The notes: a model not told the origin generated them from the sequence alone. 26,182 nt of DNA from VMCP01 sp964415065 (GCA_964415065.1 CAYPYX010000027.1:1-26182); one strand, 5' to 3'; shown: positions 15,212 to 24,923, numbered from the stretch's first letter. Made by a program: numbers and translations.

Positions 15212-18200
15212 ATGAAGGATAAATTACTTAAACTGGTATTTACATGGTTATTGAGTTCTTTGTCTGTTGCTGCATTTGCACAGACCAACTTTGCTGACTA
15301 CCGTGTTAGTACAACAGATCCCGATGGCAAGCCATTGGAAGGGGTGAAAGTACGTTTGTATTTGAACGACATTTTAAAGGCGGACGAAATTACAGACAGC
15401 GATGGTAATGCATTGTTTCAAACTTTGAGCCCTGGAACGTATCGCGTTGAATTAACTAAAGAAGGTTTTTCACCGTACAAATTGGAAGGGGTTGAGCTTT
15501 CAGCAGGTTTGAACGAACCATTAAAAGTTCCGATGACCACTCGAATGGGCGATGTTGTGATTACCACAAAGGCAAAAGCTAAAGTTATTCAGTTAGAGAA
15601 AAATGAGCAAACAGTTTCAGGTGCTGCTCAGTTGAATTCAGGTCGTCGTGGTGTTGCGGCATTAACTTCAACTAACTCCGCAATCATTGAATCACGCCAA
15701 GGTATTTCGGTTCGCGGTACACGTGCAGATGGTAACGGTACCTTTATCGACGGTGTTCGTGCAATCGGTGGTGGAGCAATTCCTTCACTGGGGGTTGATC
15801 AGCTTTCTGTAAATATTGGTGGTATTCCAGCGATGTATGGTGACTTAACCGGGGGTGCGTTTTCATATACATCTAAGAGTGCAACCGAAAAATTCGTTTC
15901 TATCTTCGAGGGAATTACTTCAACTGGTTTAGATCCTTATGGCTACAACACATTGGAAGGTTTCTTTGCTGGTCCATTGTGGGTAAAAGAAAAGAAAAAT
16001 GCTGAAGGCAAAACAGAAAGAAATGTAGTTTTAGGATTCACATTAAACGGTAACGTAGGTTATTATGGTGATCCAGATCCTACAAGAACGGGAGTTTACG
16101 TATTAAAAGAAGAGAAATTAAGAGATTTAGAAAACCAACCGTTGGTATTTACTCCAAACGGTTTCGTACACAGAGCTGCTTATTTAAGAGAATCGGATTT
16201 TGATCTTTTAGCGGCTCGTCCTACCTCTCAACAATACAATGGTAACTTAATTGGTAAGTTGGAATTTAACCCAACCAAAGATATTAACGTAACTGCATTT
16301 GCGAGTTACAATTACGGTGGTGGTAGAGCTGCTACCAACACAATCATGAACTTTGAGAACAATGCACGCATTGATAACCAAACCTTCAGAGCATATTTGG
16401 CTTTCCGTCAAAACTTCAAATTGAGCAAAGAAAGCACAATCAAAAGTGCGTTTTATACGATTCGTGCGGAATACCAGAATACATTTTCACAATCGCGTCA
16501 TGCTAAGCATTTAGATAATGTGTTTGATTATGGTTATATCGGAGCATTTCAGGCGTTTCCAACTCCGGTTTTCGCATATTCTAATTACGATGCACAACAA
16601 GATCCTAACAAAACTCCAAGAATTGTTCGCGATCAAAACGGTAACATTGTACAATTGAGAAACTATTGGGAGCAAGTAGGCTTCGTTGATACTGCATTGA
16701 GATTTACAGCAAGTGATTTGAATCCAGTTCGTGCCAAATATACTCAAAACGTATATGACTTCTACGATCAATTGGGCGCGACTATTGCTAATCCATTGAC
16801 TATTTTAATGAATCAAGGTTTGTTGAATGGTTATAATCCTAATAACGTATATTCACTTTGGGCAACACCCGGTACTGAAGTCGGATCTTGGGGTAAATCA
16901 CAAACCGAACGCTATTCATTATTTGCATTAGGACAAATGCAAGTAAAACCAAAAACAGTTAACGGAAGAGAGCGCACTCCTCACGATTTGCAAGCCGGTT
17001 TTTATTACGAGCAAAACTTTAATAGAGGTTACACCTTGAATGCAAATGGATTGTGGATTTTAATGCGTCAGTTAGCTAACAAGCATATTTCTGAATTGGA
17101 TATCAATAATCCTATCTTAAGTTACGATGCAAATGGTGTTTTCACCGACACTGTTCGTTACAACCGATTAATCAACTACACCGATCAATCTACATTCGAT
17201 CGCAATTTGAGAAATAAATTAATTGCTGCTGGTGCTAAGGATGTTTACGGAAACGCTATTAACGAAAGTACATTCATTGATGTTAATTCATATTCTCCTG
17301 ATCAATTTGATTTGACCATGTTCAGTGCTGATGAATTATTGAACAATGGTAACCCTTATGTTAACTACTTTGGTTATGACTATACAGGTGAACGCAAAAT
17401 TAGTAGTAAATTATCCATCAATGACTTTTTGAACAACCGTTCAGAAAGAAATATTGGAGCGTTCCAACCTATTTATATTGCAGCTTGGATTCAAGACCAG
17501 TTCCAATTCAAAGATTTGATTTTCCGTATGGGTCTTCGTATGGAACGTTATGATGCGAACCAGAGTGTATTAAAAGATCCTTACAGTTTGTATCCTATCC
17601 GAACAGCAGGAGAAGTAACTGAAATTAACGGTTTAAAAATTGAACATCCTGGTAATGTATCGTCAGATGCTTATGTTTATGTAAATGATATGCAATCTCC
17701 TACACGAATCATAGGTTACCGTGAAGGCGATCGTTGGTTTAATGCAGATGGATCAGAGCAAAGAAATCCAGAATTTTTAGCAAACCAAACAAGCAACGGT
17801 AAAATTGCCCCTTATTTGGTGGATATCAACAAACAAGAAGTTACGGATAAGACTTTTGTGGATTATACACCTGCAATTAATTTGTTGCCTCGTATTTGGT
17901 TCTCTTTCCCCTTGGAACCTAAAAAGAAGACTTTCTATGTAAGCTATGATGTATTGGCTCAACGTCCAAATGCTGGTGCTTCATTTGTTACTATTGATGA
18001 CGTGTATTTCTTGAAATTCCGTCAGGGTACTACTTTAGCTAACGGAAGTTTGAACTCTCGTATGAAAACAGATTATGAGGTAGGTTATAAGCAAATTTTT
18101 GGTTCTAAAGGTAATAAAGGTTTAGAATTAAGTGCTTCTTATTCTGAAATTAGAAACGACTTTGGATTGTTCCAGGTTAACCAAGCATATCCTGTAACTT

Positions 18201-18967
18201 ACACTACTTACAGAAATATTGACTTTGCAACTATCACTGGTTTCAGAGGTAACTTCAGCGTACGTGATTTAGGAGCTATGTCTGTATCTGTAAGTTACAT
18301 GTTACAATTTGCAGATGGTACTGGTTCAAACATCAGTTCTCAACAAGCATTGATTGCAAGTAACCAACCGAACTTGAGAACAGTTATTCCATTGGGTGAA
18401 TTGGATATTCGTCACAACTTAAAATTGTCTACAACTTGGGCATGGGCAGGTGGACGTGATCCAATCTCTAAGAAAAACTTATATACTGGTCCAAAATTGT
18501 GGGATAAAGAGATCTTGAAGTTCACAAGTATCAACATCATCGCAAATACATACAGTGGTGGTCCTTATACTCCAACAGTTCGTGCAGTTCAAATTGGAGC
18601 AGTTGACCGTGCTCAAATCAAAGGGGTTCCTTTTGGTGCACGTTTACCTTGGCAGTACAACTTTGACTTGAACTTTACCAAAGGCTTCCAATTAACACGC
18701 AATGGTGCTAAGAATCCATTGAACTTCCAAGTCTTCTTGTGGGTTAATAACGTGTTGAATACTTGGAATGTATTGGGTGTATTCCCATTCACAGGACAAC
18801 CCAATGATGATGGTTTCTTGAACAGTCCTCAAGGTCAACTTTTGGTCAAAACTCAGGTTGATACGCAGAGTTACATTGATTTATACCGATTGTTGCTTAA
18901 CTCTCAAACACAAAACTGGAATGCACCAAGAACTATTCGTTTAGGAGTACGTTTCAACTTAAATTAA
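15212..18967 (+). CDS. TonB-dependent-receptor-like outer-membrane protein (CarbopepD-plug-barrel)
   Basis: 1251 residues. A signal peptide (1-24, cleaved after AAFAQ or just before) is followed by a carboxypeptidase-regulatory-like beta domain (about 30-110: PDGKPLEGVKVRLYLND through TLSPGTYRVELTKEGF), a plug domain (about 125-240, with ISVRGTRADGNGTFIDGV and IPAMYGDLTGGAFS) and a long beta barrel ending in an aromatic-flanked strand (TIRLGVRFNLN). Such proteins are usually gated uptake or export pores. Here there is no SusD-like partner; the next two genes, 21 nt apart, encode a giant secreted protein and a PorV-like barrel. That context suggests a role tied to export or anchoring of the giant protein, although nutrient uptake remains possible. 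Frequent GGT, CGT, AAC and TTC codons give an impression of high expression. Confidence 0.85.
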   Translation: MKDKLLKLVFTWLLSSLSVAAFAQTNFADYRVSTTDPDGKPLEGVKVRLYLNDILKADEITDSDGNALFQTLSPGTYRVELTKEGFSPYKLEGVELSAGLNEPLKVPMTTRMGDVVITTKAKAKVIQLEKNEQTVSGAAQLNSGRRGVAALTSTNSAIIESRQGISVRGTRADGNGTFIDGVRAIGGGAIPSLGVDQLSVNIGGIPAMYGDLTGGAFSYTSKSATEKFVSIFEGITSTGLDPYGYNTLEGFFAGPLWVKEKKNAEGKTERNVVLGFTLNGNVGYYGDPDPTRTGVYVLKEEKLRDLENQPLVFTPNGFVHRAAYLRESDFDLLAARPTSQQYNGNLIGKLEFNPTKDINVTAFASYNYGGGRAATNTIMNFENNARIDNQTFRAYLAFRQNFKLSKESTIKSAFYTIRAEYQNTFSQSRHAKHLDNVFDYGYIGAFQAFPTPVFAYSNYDAQQDPNKTPRIVRDQNGNIVQLRNYWEQVGFVDTALRFTASDLNPVRAKYTQNVYDFYDQLGATIANPLTILMNQGLLNGYNPNNVYSLWATPGTEVGSWGKSQTERYSLFALGQMQVKPKTVNGRERTPHDLQAGFYYEQNFNRGYTLNANGLWILMRQLANKHISELDINNPILSYDANGVFTDTVRYNRLINYTDQSTFDRNLRNKLIAAGAKDVYGNAINESTFIDVNSYSPDQFDLTMFSADELLNNGNPYVNYFGYDYTGERKISSKLSINDFLNNRSERNIGAFQPIYIAAWIQDQFQFKDLIFRMGLRMERYDANQSVLKDPYSLYPIRTAGEVTEINGLKIEHPGNVSSDAYVYVNDMQSPTRIIGYREGDRWFNADGSEQRNPEFLANQTSNGKIAPYLVDINKQEVTDKTFVDYTPAINLLPRIWFSFPLEPKKKTFYVSYDVLAQRPNAGASFVTIDDVYFLKFRQGTTLANGSLNSRMKTDYEVGYKQIFGSKGNKGLELSASYSEIRNDFGLFQVNQAYPVTYTTYRNIDFATITGFRGNFSVRDLGAMSVSVSYMLQFADGTGSNISSQQALIASNQPNLRTVIPLGELDIRHNLKLSTTWAWAGGRDPISKKNLYTGPKLWDKEILKFTSINIIANTYSGGPYTPTVRAVQIGAVDRAQIKGVPFGARLPWQYNFDLNFTKGFQLTRNGAKNPLNFQVFLWVNNVLNTWNVLGVFPFTGQPNDDGFLNSPQGQLLVKTQVDTQSYIDLYRLLLNSQTQNWNAPRTIRLGVRFNLN

Positions 18968-18988
18968 TTGTATTAAAGAATCAGGAAA

Positions 18989-21900
18989 ATGAAAAAGTTA
19001 GGTATCATATTCGCAGGTTTGTTAGCGATTCAGGCTGGTTTCAGTCGCCCAATTGAAAATATGGGCAGTCGTGCAAACAAACTCAAAGTAAACAAACGCG
19101 CAGGTGCAATGGCTAATACCTGTAACCCTGCTTCACAATCAGCGGATTTGGACGTGAATAACGTACGTACCAAATTGTTGAATGGTGGTGATATGTGGTG
19201 GGATCTAAACAACCCAAAATACGAAGTACCCAAAATCAACGATCCTAATGCCGTTAGAAAACACGCATTGTTTTCTGGTGCTATTTGGATTGGAGGTAAG
19301 GATAATGGAGGTAACTTGAAGTTGGCAGCAATGACATACCGTCAGAATGGTAGTGATTTTTGGCCAGGTCCATTGGATACAACTAACGCAGCGACTGATC
19401 CTTTGCGTTGTAATTCCTACGACAGAATGTGGAAAGTTACCCGCGATGAATTGGAAGAATTTGAAACGTCTAAATATTTGACTCAAAGTGCGGGTATTAG
19501 AGACTGGCCCGGAGGAAAAGATAGAAGCGTGAAATTCGGGGCGGAAGCTTCTTATATGGCACCTTACAAGGAAGTTGTTCCAGATGGTGTATATAATCCT
19601 TTCGATGGAGAACACCCTGTATTAGACGAGAGACGTCCTATCTCTGAGAATGGTGTTGATCGCCAACCTGATATGTTCATTTGGTGGGTTTATAACGACA
19701 GAGGTAATATTCACTCAGAATCTTCAGGACAACCAATCGGTATTGAATGTCAAACAACTGCATTTGCTTTTTCTACTAACGATGAGGTAAATAACATGAC
19801 TTTCTACACCACAAAAATCATTAACCGTGGTTTTACTACGGTTAACGATTGTTACATGGGTCAATGGGTAGATGCCGATTTAGGAAACTATGCCGATGAC
19901 TATGTAGGTTGTGATGTTCCTAGAAGTTTGGGATATTGCTATAATGGTGATGACGAAGATGAAGGGGTTTTAGGATATGGTTTAAATCCTCCGACCGTGG
20001 GTGTTGACTATTTTGAAGGTCCTACAGATACTTCAGGTAACCAAATGGGAATGAGTCACTTTATGTATTACAATAATACAAGCGACCCTATTAGTGGTAA
20101 CCCTGATGGTAACAACGCAAATACTTTCTATAATTATTTGAAAGGTAAATGGAAGCAAGGACAAAACGTTACTTGGGGTGGAAATGGATTCGGTGGTAGC
20201 CGTTCTGCAAATTACATGTTCCCAGGTAATACGGATCCTGCCTTTCCTGGTGAGTGTTGGGATGAAAAGAGTGCAGGTAACCGTCCAGGTGACCGTCGTT
20301 TCATTCAATCAACTGGACCATTCTTGTTAAGACCAGGGCAAGTTCAACGTATCACTGTGGGTGTAGTTTGGGCTAGAACTACAAGTGGTGGAGCAGGTTC
20401 TCCTTGTTTGGGTACTGGTTCTATTCGTTTGTTGCAATTAGCGAGCGATAAAGCACAAACGTTGTTTAATAATAATTTTAAAATTCTAGATGGACCCAAT
20501 GCTCCTGATATTGAAGTTCAAGAGTTGCATCAAGAATTGGTGTTGAAATTCTTAAATACGAATTCAGAGAAAGTTGAAAACTATGTTGAAAAGTATCGTA
20601 ATGCTTCAAATAAGGAATTAACCTACAAGTTTGAAGGTTATTTAGTGTATCAATTAAAAGATGCTACTGTAAACACTGGTGATTTGGATAACGTGGATAA
20701 AGCGCGTTTGATGTTCCAATGTGATATGAAGAACAATCGCGGTCAAATTATAAACCGTGTTTACGATCCAAAATTGAGTCAAATGATACCAGTAGAAAAA
20801 GTGGATGGTGCTGATAAAGGTATTCAACATACGTTTAGTATAAAGAATGATTTATTTGCAACTGGATCCAATACGACCTTGATTGACTTCAAGAACTACT
20901 ACTATATGGTATTGAGTTATGCAATTTTATCCGACGATACATTGCAGTTAGATCCCAACCAATTCTTAGCAGGTAGAAGAAATATCAGAGTGTATCGTGC
21001 AACTCCTCACAAAACAGAACCTGAAAACTTTGGTACAGAATTACAGTCTTCATACGGAAGTGGACCAAGCTTAACGCGCATTTCAGGTCGTGGTAACGGT
21101 GGAATGGCTTTAGAATTCACAAAAGAAACAGTAGATGAAATCTTGTCAAAAGGATACTCTGAAAAGCCTAAATATGTTGCTGGTGCTGGACCTGTAAATA
21201 TTAAAGTGGTAGATCCTATAAAAATTCCTAATGCGAAATTTGAATTGATTGTACGTGAGCGTAAAGCTTCAGTTAATGCTGGTTTGAAGGACTCTATTAC
21301 ATCTAATTCTGATTGGATGTTAGTGAAAAAAGGTGATAATGGAAACGATACTATTTTCTCAGATACAACAATTGCTTTGAAATTTGAAACCGTGCAAGGA
21401 AGAAGAAGTCCTTACAATGCTACCCAAGAAACTTTAGCTGATTGGGGTATGAGTGTAGAGTGGACTCAAGTAACAAATCCTGGTGAGAATGCAGCTGCTG
21501 ATCCTTCGAATGGTGTATTGGATTGGTCTGTAACTTGGCAGGATAATGGCAAGCAGTGGCTGACATCTGTTGTGGACAATGACGCACAAGGTACAGCAAC
21601 TTCGGGTTCACCTTGGTTAAACTGGATTCGTTCAGGTGCAACAGGAAGAGGTGCAACTTTTGATGGTTTCTATCACGATTTCATGAGTACAACTGGTGAG
21701 CCTTTGGATCCAGGTGGGGCTTTTGAACGTATTTGGAACGGTAGAATCGCTCCTTATGGTTTAACTGCTCGTGAGAAGTTTAGTGCAACTACAGGGCGTA
21801 ATACTTACGGTTTCGCTTGGTCAGGTAATGCTTCATGGTTACAGAACCCATTGTCTGAATTGCATAGTTTTGAATTAGTGATTACTCGTGATCGTTCAAA

Positions 21901-22900
21901 ATGGACTCGTTGTGCTGTAATTGAAATGGCGGATGACGAAGTTAAGAACAGCACCGAAGGACAAATGGCCAAATTCAACATGCGTTTTGGAACATCTAAA
22001 AACGTAAATATGCAAGATGAAGCTGGAAGTCAAGGTTTGAGCTGGTTCCCTGGTTATGCAATCAACTTGGAAACAGGTGAGCGTTTGAATATAGCATTTA
22101 GTGAAGATAGTTATTTGGCTGGTGAAAACGGTCGTGATATGATCTGGAATCCAACTTCTAATGTGTATAACGATAATGGTAATTATCCTGCAATTGGTGG
22201 TAAACATTTTATTTACATTTTTGGAACAGGTAAACACGGTATCACTCGTAACATACAAGGTGAACGTTACTACGGAAGCGACGATGCAAACTTTGATCGT
22301 TTTAGAAAAGGATTGCAGTCGACTACAGCTGGTGGTAACCCCAACAACTTAGAGAAGATTCGCTTACTATCACAAGCAACATGGGTAATTCCTACCTATT
22401 TGGCACCCGGTTACAGTATTGGTCCTGATGGTTTACCTCCAACTGATGTTACCATCAAAGTAAGAATTCGTAAAGCGTATACAACTTTTGAAACTACTGA
22501 TAAGAGAAATAACGATCGTCCGATGTATGAATTTGATGGGGCTGAAATTGCACCAAAAATTAGTAAAGAAATTGGACGTAAGAATTTGGATTTAGTTAAT
22601 GTAGTTCCTAATCCGTACAGAGGTTATAGCGAATATGAAAACAGTCCTATCGATTCTCGTGTTAAAATCACCAACTTGCCACCTGATGCAACTATTACAA
22701 TTTTTGACATGGCAGGTAACGTAATTCGTCGTATCACCAAGAGTGATGAGCGTACATATTACGAGTGGGATTTGAAGAATGCGAGCAATGTTCCGATTTC
22801 CAGTGGGTTATATTTGATTCATGTTAAATCTCCAGGATTGGGTGAGAAAGTTGTTCGTTGGTATGGAATTATGCATGCTGTTGATTTAGATACGTATTAA
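18989..22900 (+). CDS. giant secreted protein of unknown function with T9SS-like C-terminus
   Basis: 1303 residues. A signal peptide (about 1-20) leads to a Gly/Asn/aromatic-rich extracellular sequence. The first 500 residues contain a stretch I recognise as recurrent in Bacteroidota secreted proteins without a named function: GGDMWWDL, GAIWIGGKDNGGNLKLAAMTYRQ in two adjoining parts, and DFWPGPLDT. The C-terminal domain (about 1203-1303) has VVPNPY (1205-1210), TITIFDMAGNVIRRI and SGLYLIHV, then GEKVVRWYG: the PNP, DxxG and GxYxV landmarks of a T9SS type A sorting domain, but it runs on with IMHAVDLDTY rather than ending in a basic tail. I cannot assign a function. It lies between the receptor-like gene (21 nt upstream) and the PorV-like gene (21 nt downstream). 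Confidence 0.8.
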   Translation: MKKLGIIFAGLLAIQAGFSRPIENMGSRANKLKVNKRAGAMANTCNPASQSADLDVNNVRTKLLNGGDMWWDLNNPKYEVPKINDPNAVRKHALFSGAIWIGGKDNGGNLKLAAMTYRQNGSDFWPGPLDTTNAATDPLRCNSYDRMWKVTRDELEEFETSKYLTQSAGIRDWPGGKDRSVKFGAEASYMAPYKEVVPDGVYNPFDGEHPVLDERRPISENGVDRQPDMFIWWVYNDRGNIHSESSGQPIGIECQTTAFAFSTNDEVNNMTFYTTKIINRGFTTVNDCYMGQWVDADLGNYADDYVGCDVPRSLGYCYNGDDEDEGVLGYGLNPPTVGVDYFEGPTDTSGNQMGMSHFMYYNNTSDPISGNPDGNNANTFYNYLKGKWKQGQNVTWGGNGFGGSRSANYMFPGNTDPAFPGECWDEKSAGNRPGDRRFIQSTGPFLLRPGQVQRITVGVVWARTTSGGAGSPCLGTGSIRLLQLASDKAQTLFNNNFKILDGPNAPDIEVQELHQELVLKFLNTNSEKVENYVEKYRNASNKELTYKFEGYLVYQLKDATVNTGDLDNVDKARLMFQCDMKNNRGQIINRVYDPKLSQMIPVEKVDGADKGIQHTFSIKNDLFATGSNTTLIDFKNYYYMVLSYAILSDDTLQLDPNQFLAGRRNIRVYRATPHKTEPENFGTELQSSYGSGPSLTRISGRGNGGMALEFTKETVDEILSKGYSEKPKYVAGAGPVNIKVVDPIKIPNAKFELIVRERKASVNAGLKDSITSNSDWMLVKKGDNGNDTIFSDTTIALKFETVQGRRSPYNATQETLADWGMSVEWTQVTNPGENAAADPSNGVLDWSVTWQDNGKQWLTSVVDNDAQGTATSGSPWLNWIRSGATGRGATFDGFYHDFMSTTGEPLDPGGAFERIWNGRIAPYGLTAREKFSATTGRNTYGFAWSGNASWLQNPLSELHSFELVITRDRSKWTRCAVIEMADDEVKNSTEGQMAKFNMRFGTSKNVNMQDEAGSQGLSWFPGYAINLETGERLNIAFSEDSYLAGENGRDMIWNPTSNVYNDNGNYPAIGGKHFIYIFGTGKHGITRNIQGERYYGSDDANFDRFRKGLQSTTAGGNPNNLEKIRLLSQATWVIPTYLAPGYSIGPDGLPPTDVTIKVRIRKAYTTFETTDKRNNDRPMYEFDGAEIAPKISKEIGRKNLDLVNVVPNPYRGYSEYENSPIDSRVKITNLPPDATITIFDMAGNVIRRITKSDERTYYEWDLKNASNVPISSGLYLIHVKSPGLGEKVVRWYGIMHAVDLDTY

Positions 22901-22921
22901 ACCAATTTAATTTAGTAAAAG

Positions 22922-24037
22922 ATGAAATTTAATTTAAAAAATATAGCGTTATTGTTGACAGCATCTGTAGGAAGTTTAACAAACAACGCATTTGCAGGTA
23001 ACCCCGAACGTCAAGGTCAAGCGGGAGCTATGCAGCTTACAATTAACGGATGGGCTCGTAGTTCGGGTACTGGCTGGTCAAACGGCGGTAGAGTTACTGG
23101 AGCAGAGTCTATGTTTATGAACGTAGGTGGTCTGGATCGAATGGCGAACAGAACAGAATTGGTTTTTGCTCGTACTGAATGGTTAATGGGTTCTGGAATC
23201 GGAATCAACAACCTGGGTTTCGGTGTGAAAATGGGAGAAGATGGCGATAAGGGTACCTTGGGAATTCAAGTGATGCAGTTCGGTATAGATCCAATTGATA
23301 TTACCACAGAAGAGAATCCTTATGGTGGTATTGGAACCTATCGTGTGAATATGACAAACATCGGAGTTTCCTATGGTAAGAGCTTTTCAAAAAGTATCTC
23401 TGCAGGTGTAACTGCTCGCCTTGTAACGGAAGGTATTCCGGATGCTAGTGCAACTGGAATGTCGTTGGATGCTGGTGTTCAATATTCTACAACCCTTTTA
23501 GCAGGTGCAAGTAAGATTAAAAGAAACGATTTTAATTTTGGTGTGTCTGTAAAGAATATTGGTCCAGATATGAGTTTCAGAGGTGATGGATTAAGCTATA
23601 AGGCAGTAATCCAAAATAGTCCTTTGACGAAGACTATGGAGGTAAAAACTGCAGCAATTAAATTACCATCTATGTTGAATATTGCGGCATCTTACGATAT
23701 CCGCTTGGATAAAACAGCTGGTGTTTATGATAACCGATTGACATTGGGTTTTGCATTTACAAACCATTCTTTCAGTGCCAATCAAACAACTGTTTCTGCT
23801 GAATATTCTTACAAAGAAATGTTGAGCGTTAGAGGTGGATTCTGTTATCAAAACGGGATTTTTGGAGATGAAGCTGGTTATACAACCGCTTATTCAGGTC
23901 CAATGGCTGGGGTAAGTTATGATTTCAAAGTGAATGATGAAAATGTAGTCTCTTTGGATTATAGTTACAGAGCATCCAATTTTTTCAGTGGTACTCACTC
24001 TTTTGGAATTCGCATCGGTTTGGGTAAATCTGAATAA
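22922..24037 (+). CDS. PorV/PorQ-family outer-membrane barrel protein
   Basis: 371 residues. A signal peptide (1-25, AFAG cleavage) precedes a Gly-rich beta-barrel sequence with the landmarks of the PorV/PorQ (UPF0164) family: an N-terminal SMFMNVGGL-like segment where the family has an A-x-x-NPAGL motif, a SVSLGLKYL-like SLDAGVQYSTT strand after a short Ala/Thr/Gly lead, NFGVSVKNIGPDMSF, and a terminal strand SFGIRIGLGKS. PorV delivers T9SS cargo from the translocon to the attachment complex; paralogues are often linked to one particular cargo gene. Its position immediately after the giant T9SS-like protein supports a dedicated shuttle or receptor role, which is inference. It is the last gene of the cassette, before a terminator at 24207-24250. 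Confidence 0.8.
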   Translation: MKFNLKNIALLLTASVGSLTNNAFAGNPERQGQAGAMQLTINGWARSSGTGWSNGGRVTGAESMFMNVGGLDRMANRTELVFARTEWLMGSGIGINNLGFGVKMGEDGDKGTLGIQVMQFGIDPIDITTEENPYGGIGTYRVNMTNIGVSYGKSFSKSISAGVTARLVTEGIPDASATGMSLDAGVQYSTTLLAGASKIKRNDFNFGVSVKNIGPDMSFRGDGLSYKAVIQNSPLTKTMEVKTAAIKLPSMLNIAASYDIRLDKTAGVYDNRLTLGFAFTNHSFSANQTTVSAEYSYKEMLSVRGGFCYQNGIFGDEAGYTTAYSGPMAGVSYDFKVNDENVVSLDYSYRASNFFSGTHSFGIRIGLGKSE

Positions 24038-24198
24038 ATTAGTTGTTAAAAAATTCATTCGACAAATCAATATTTATTTAGATTTTTAATAAGCAAAACT
24101 GGAAGTTATAACTCCTTGTTAGGATAGAATATTTAAAGTAATTAGTCGAAATATTTTAAGATTTTAACCGAAAGAATCTAGGTAATATCAAATTTTAC

Positions 24199-24206
24199 TA
24201 TATTTG
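24199..24206 (+). promoter_or_regulatory. perfect -7 element abutting a terminator hairpin
   Basis: TATATTTG matches TAnnTTTG exactly and ends one base before the hairpin arm. I see no TTG at the matching upstream distance, so promoter activity is uncertain. If active, the transcript would start inside or just before the hairpin. Confidence 0.35.
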
Positions 24207-24250
24207 AAAATGTTGCATCAGCCATAAGGTTCGGTGCAACATTTTTTTTT
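24207..24250 (+). terminator. rho-independent terminator after the receptor cassette
   Basis: AAAATGTTGCA (24207-24217) pairs with TGCAACATTTT (24235-24245). The inner TCAGCC (24218-24223) pairs with GGTTCGG (24228-24234) with one bulged C, around an ATAA loop (24224-24227). Nine T follow (24242-24250). This is the strongest intrinsic terminator in the window and lies 51 nt before greA. It ends the preceding operon or acts as an attenuator in a greA leader. Confidence 0.85.
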
Positions 24251-24301
24251 AACTATAACTGACTTAAAAAATTACACACTGAACACTAATTATAGAACGA
24301 C

Positions 24302-24775
24302 ATGAGCGATATACAATACTTTACACACGAAGGATTAGAAGCTATCAAAGCGGAATTAAACGAATTGAAGCATGTAGAAAGACCAAAAGTTATTCAAGCT
24401 ATCGCGGAAGCCCGAGATAAAGGGGATTTAAGTGAAAATGCTGAATACGATGCAGCTAAAGAAGCTCAAGGGCATTTAGAGGATAAAATTGCTCAAATGG
24501 AGCATCTTTTGGCTAATGCTCGAGTAATCGACAGTAGCTTGTTGAATACCGATAAGGTAAGTATCCTATGCAAAGTAAAAGTGAAAAACCACAATGTTGG
24601 TAAGGAAGCGGTTTATCAATTGGTATCTGAAAAAGAAGCAAACTTGAAAGAGAATAAAATTTCCATAAAAAGCGCTATCGGTGCTGGATTGCTTGGAAAA
24701 GCTAAGGGAGATGTAGTGGAAATTTCAGTGCCAGCTGGATTAGTGAAATTGGAAGTATTGGATATTTCGTTATAA
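24302..24775 (+). CDS. greA: transcription elongation factor GreA
   Basis: 157 residues, the standard length. The N-terminal coiled coil spans about 8-75 and carries the tip motif GDLSENAEYDAAKE (41-54), whose acidic residues (D42, E45) stimulate cleavage of backtracked transcripts in the RNA polymerase secondary channel. The C-terminal FKBP-like globular domain follows (about 82-157: VSILCKVKVKN and LLGKAKGDVVEIS). It stands downstream of a strong terminator, so it has its own promoter or depends on read-through. A further 148 nt separate it from the HIT gene. Confidence 0.97.
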   Translation: MSDIQYFTHEGLEAIKAELNELKHVERPKVIQAIAEARDKGDLSENAEYDAAKEAQGHLEDKIAQMEHLLANARVIDSSLLNTDKVSILCKVKVKNHNVGKEAVYQLVSEKEANLKENKISIKSAIGAGLLGKAKGDVVEISVPAGLVKLEVLDISL

Positions 24776-24923
24776 AGAAACTCGTAGTTTTTTTAGAAGT
24801 AAAATTCTCTTTTTAGGATGCATTACAAATTTGTTTTTAGTGCTTAACTAAAAAGGTGTTATATCCCTAAATTTTCAGCTGATTTACTATATTGACAAGT
24901 ACATTTACTAAGAGCAAAACGAC

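Noticed and set aside
24038..24198. Search for a small gene or RNA in the gap after the PorV-like gene
   Set aside because: Only AT-rich sequence without a plausible start or conserved RNA motif; nothing supportable before the terminator.
24834..24854. AT-rich hairpin TTTTTAGT-gctta-ACTAAAAA after greA
   Set aside because: The stem is 8 bp, A/T-only apart from one G-C pair, with no T run following it in either direction that is clearly a terminator; too weak to list as one.
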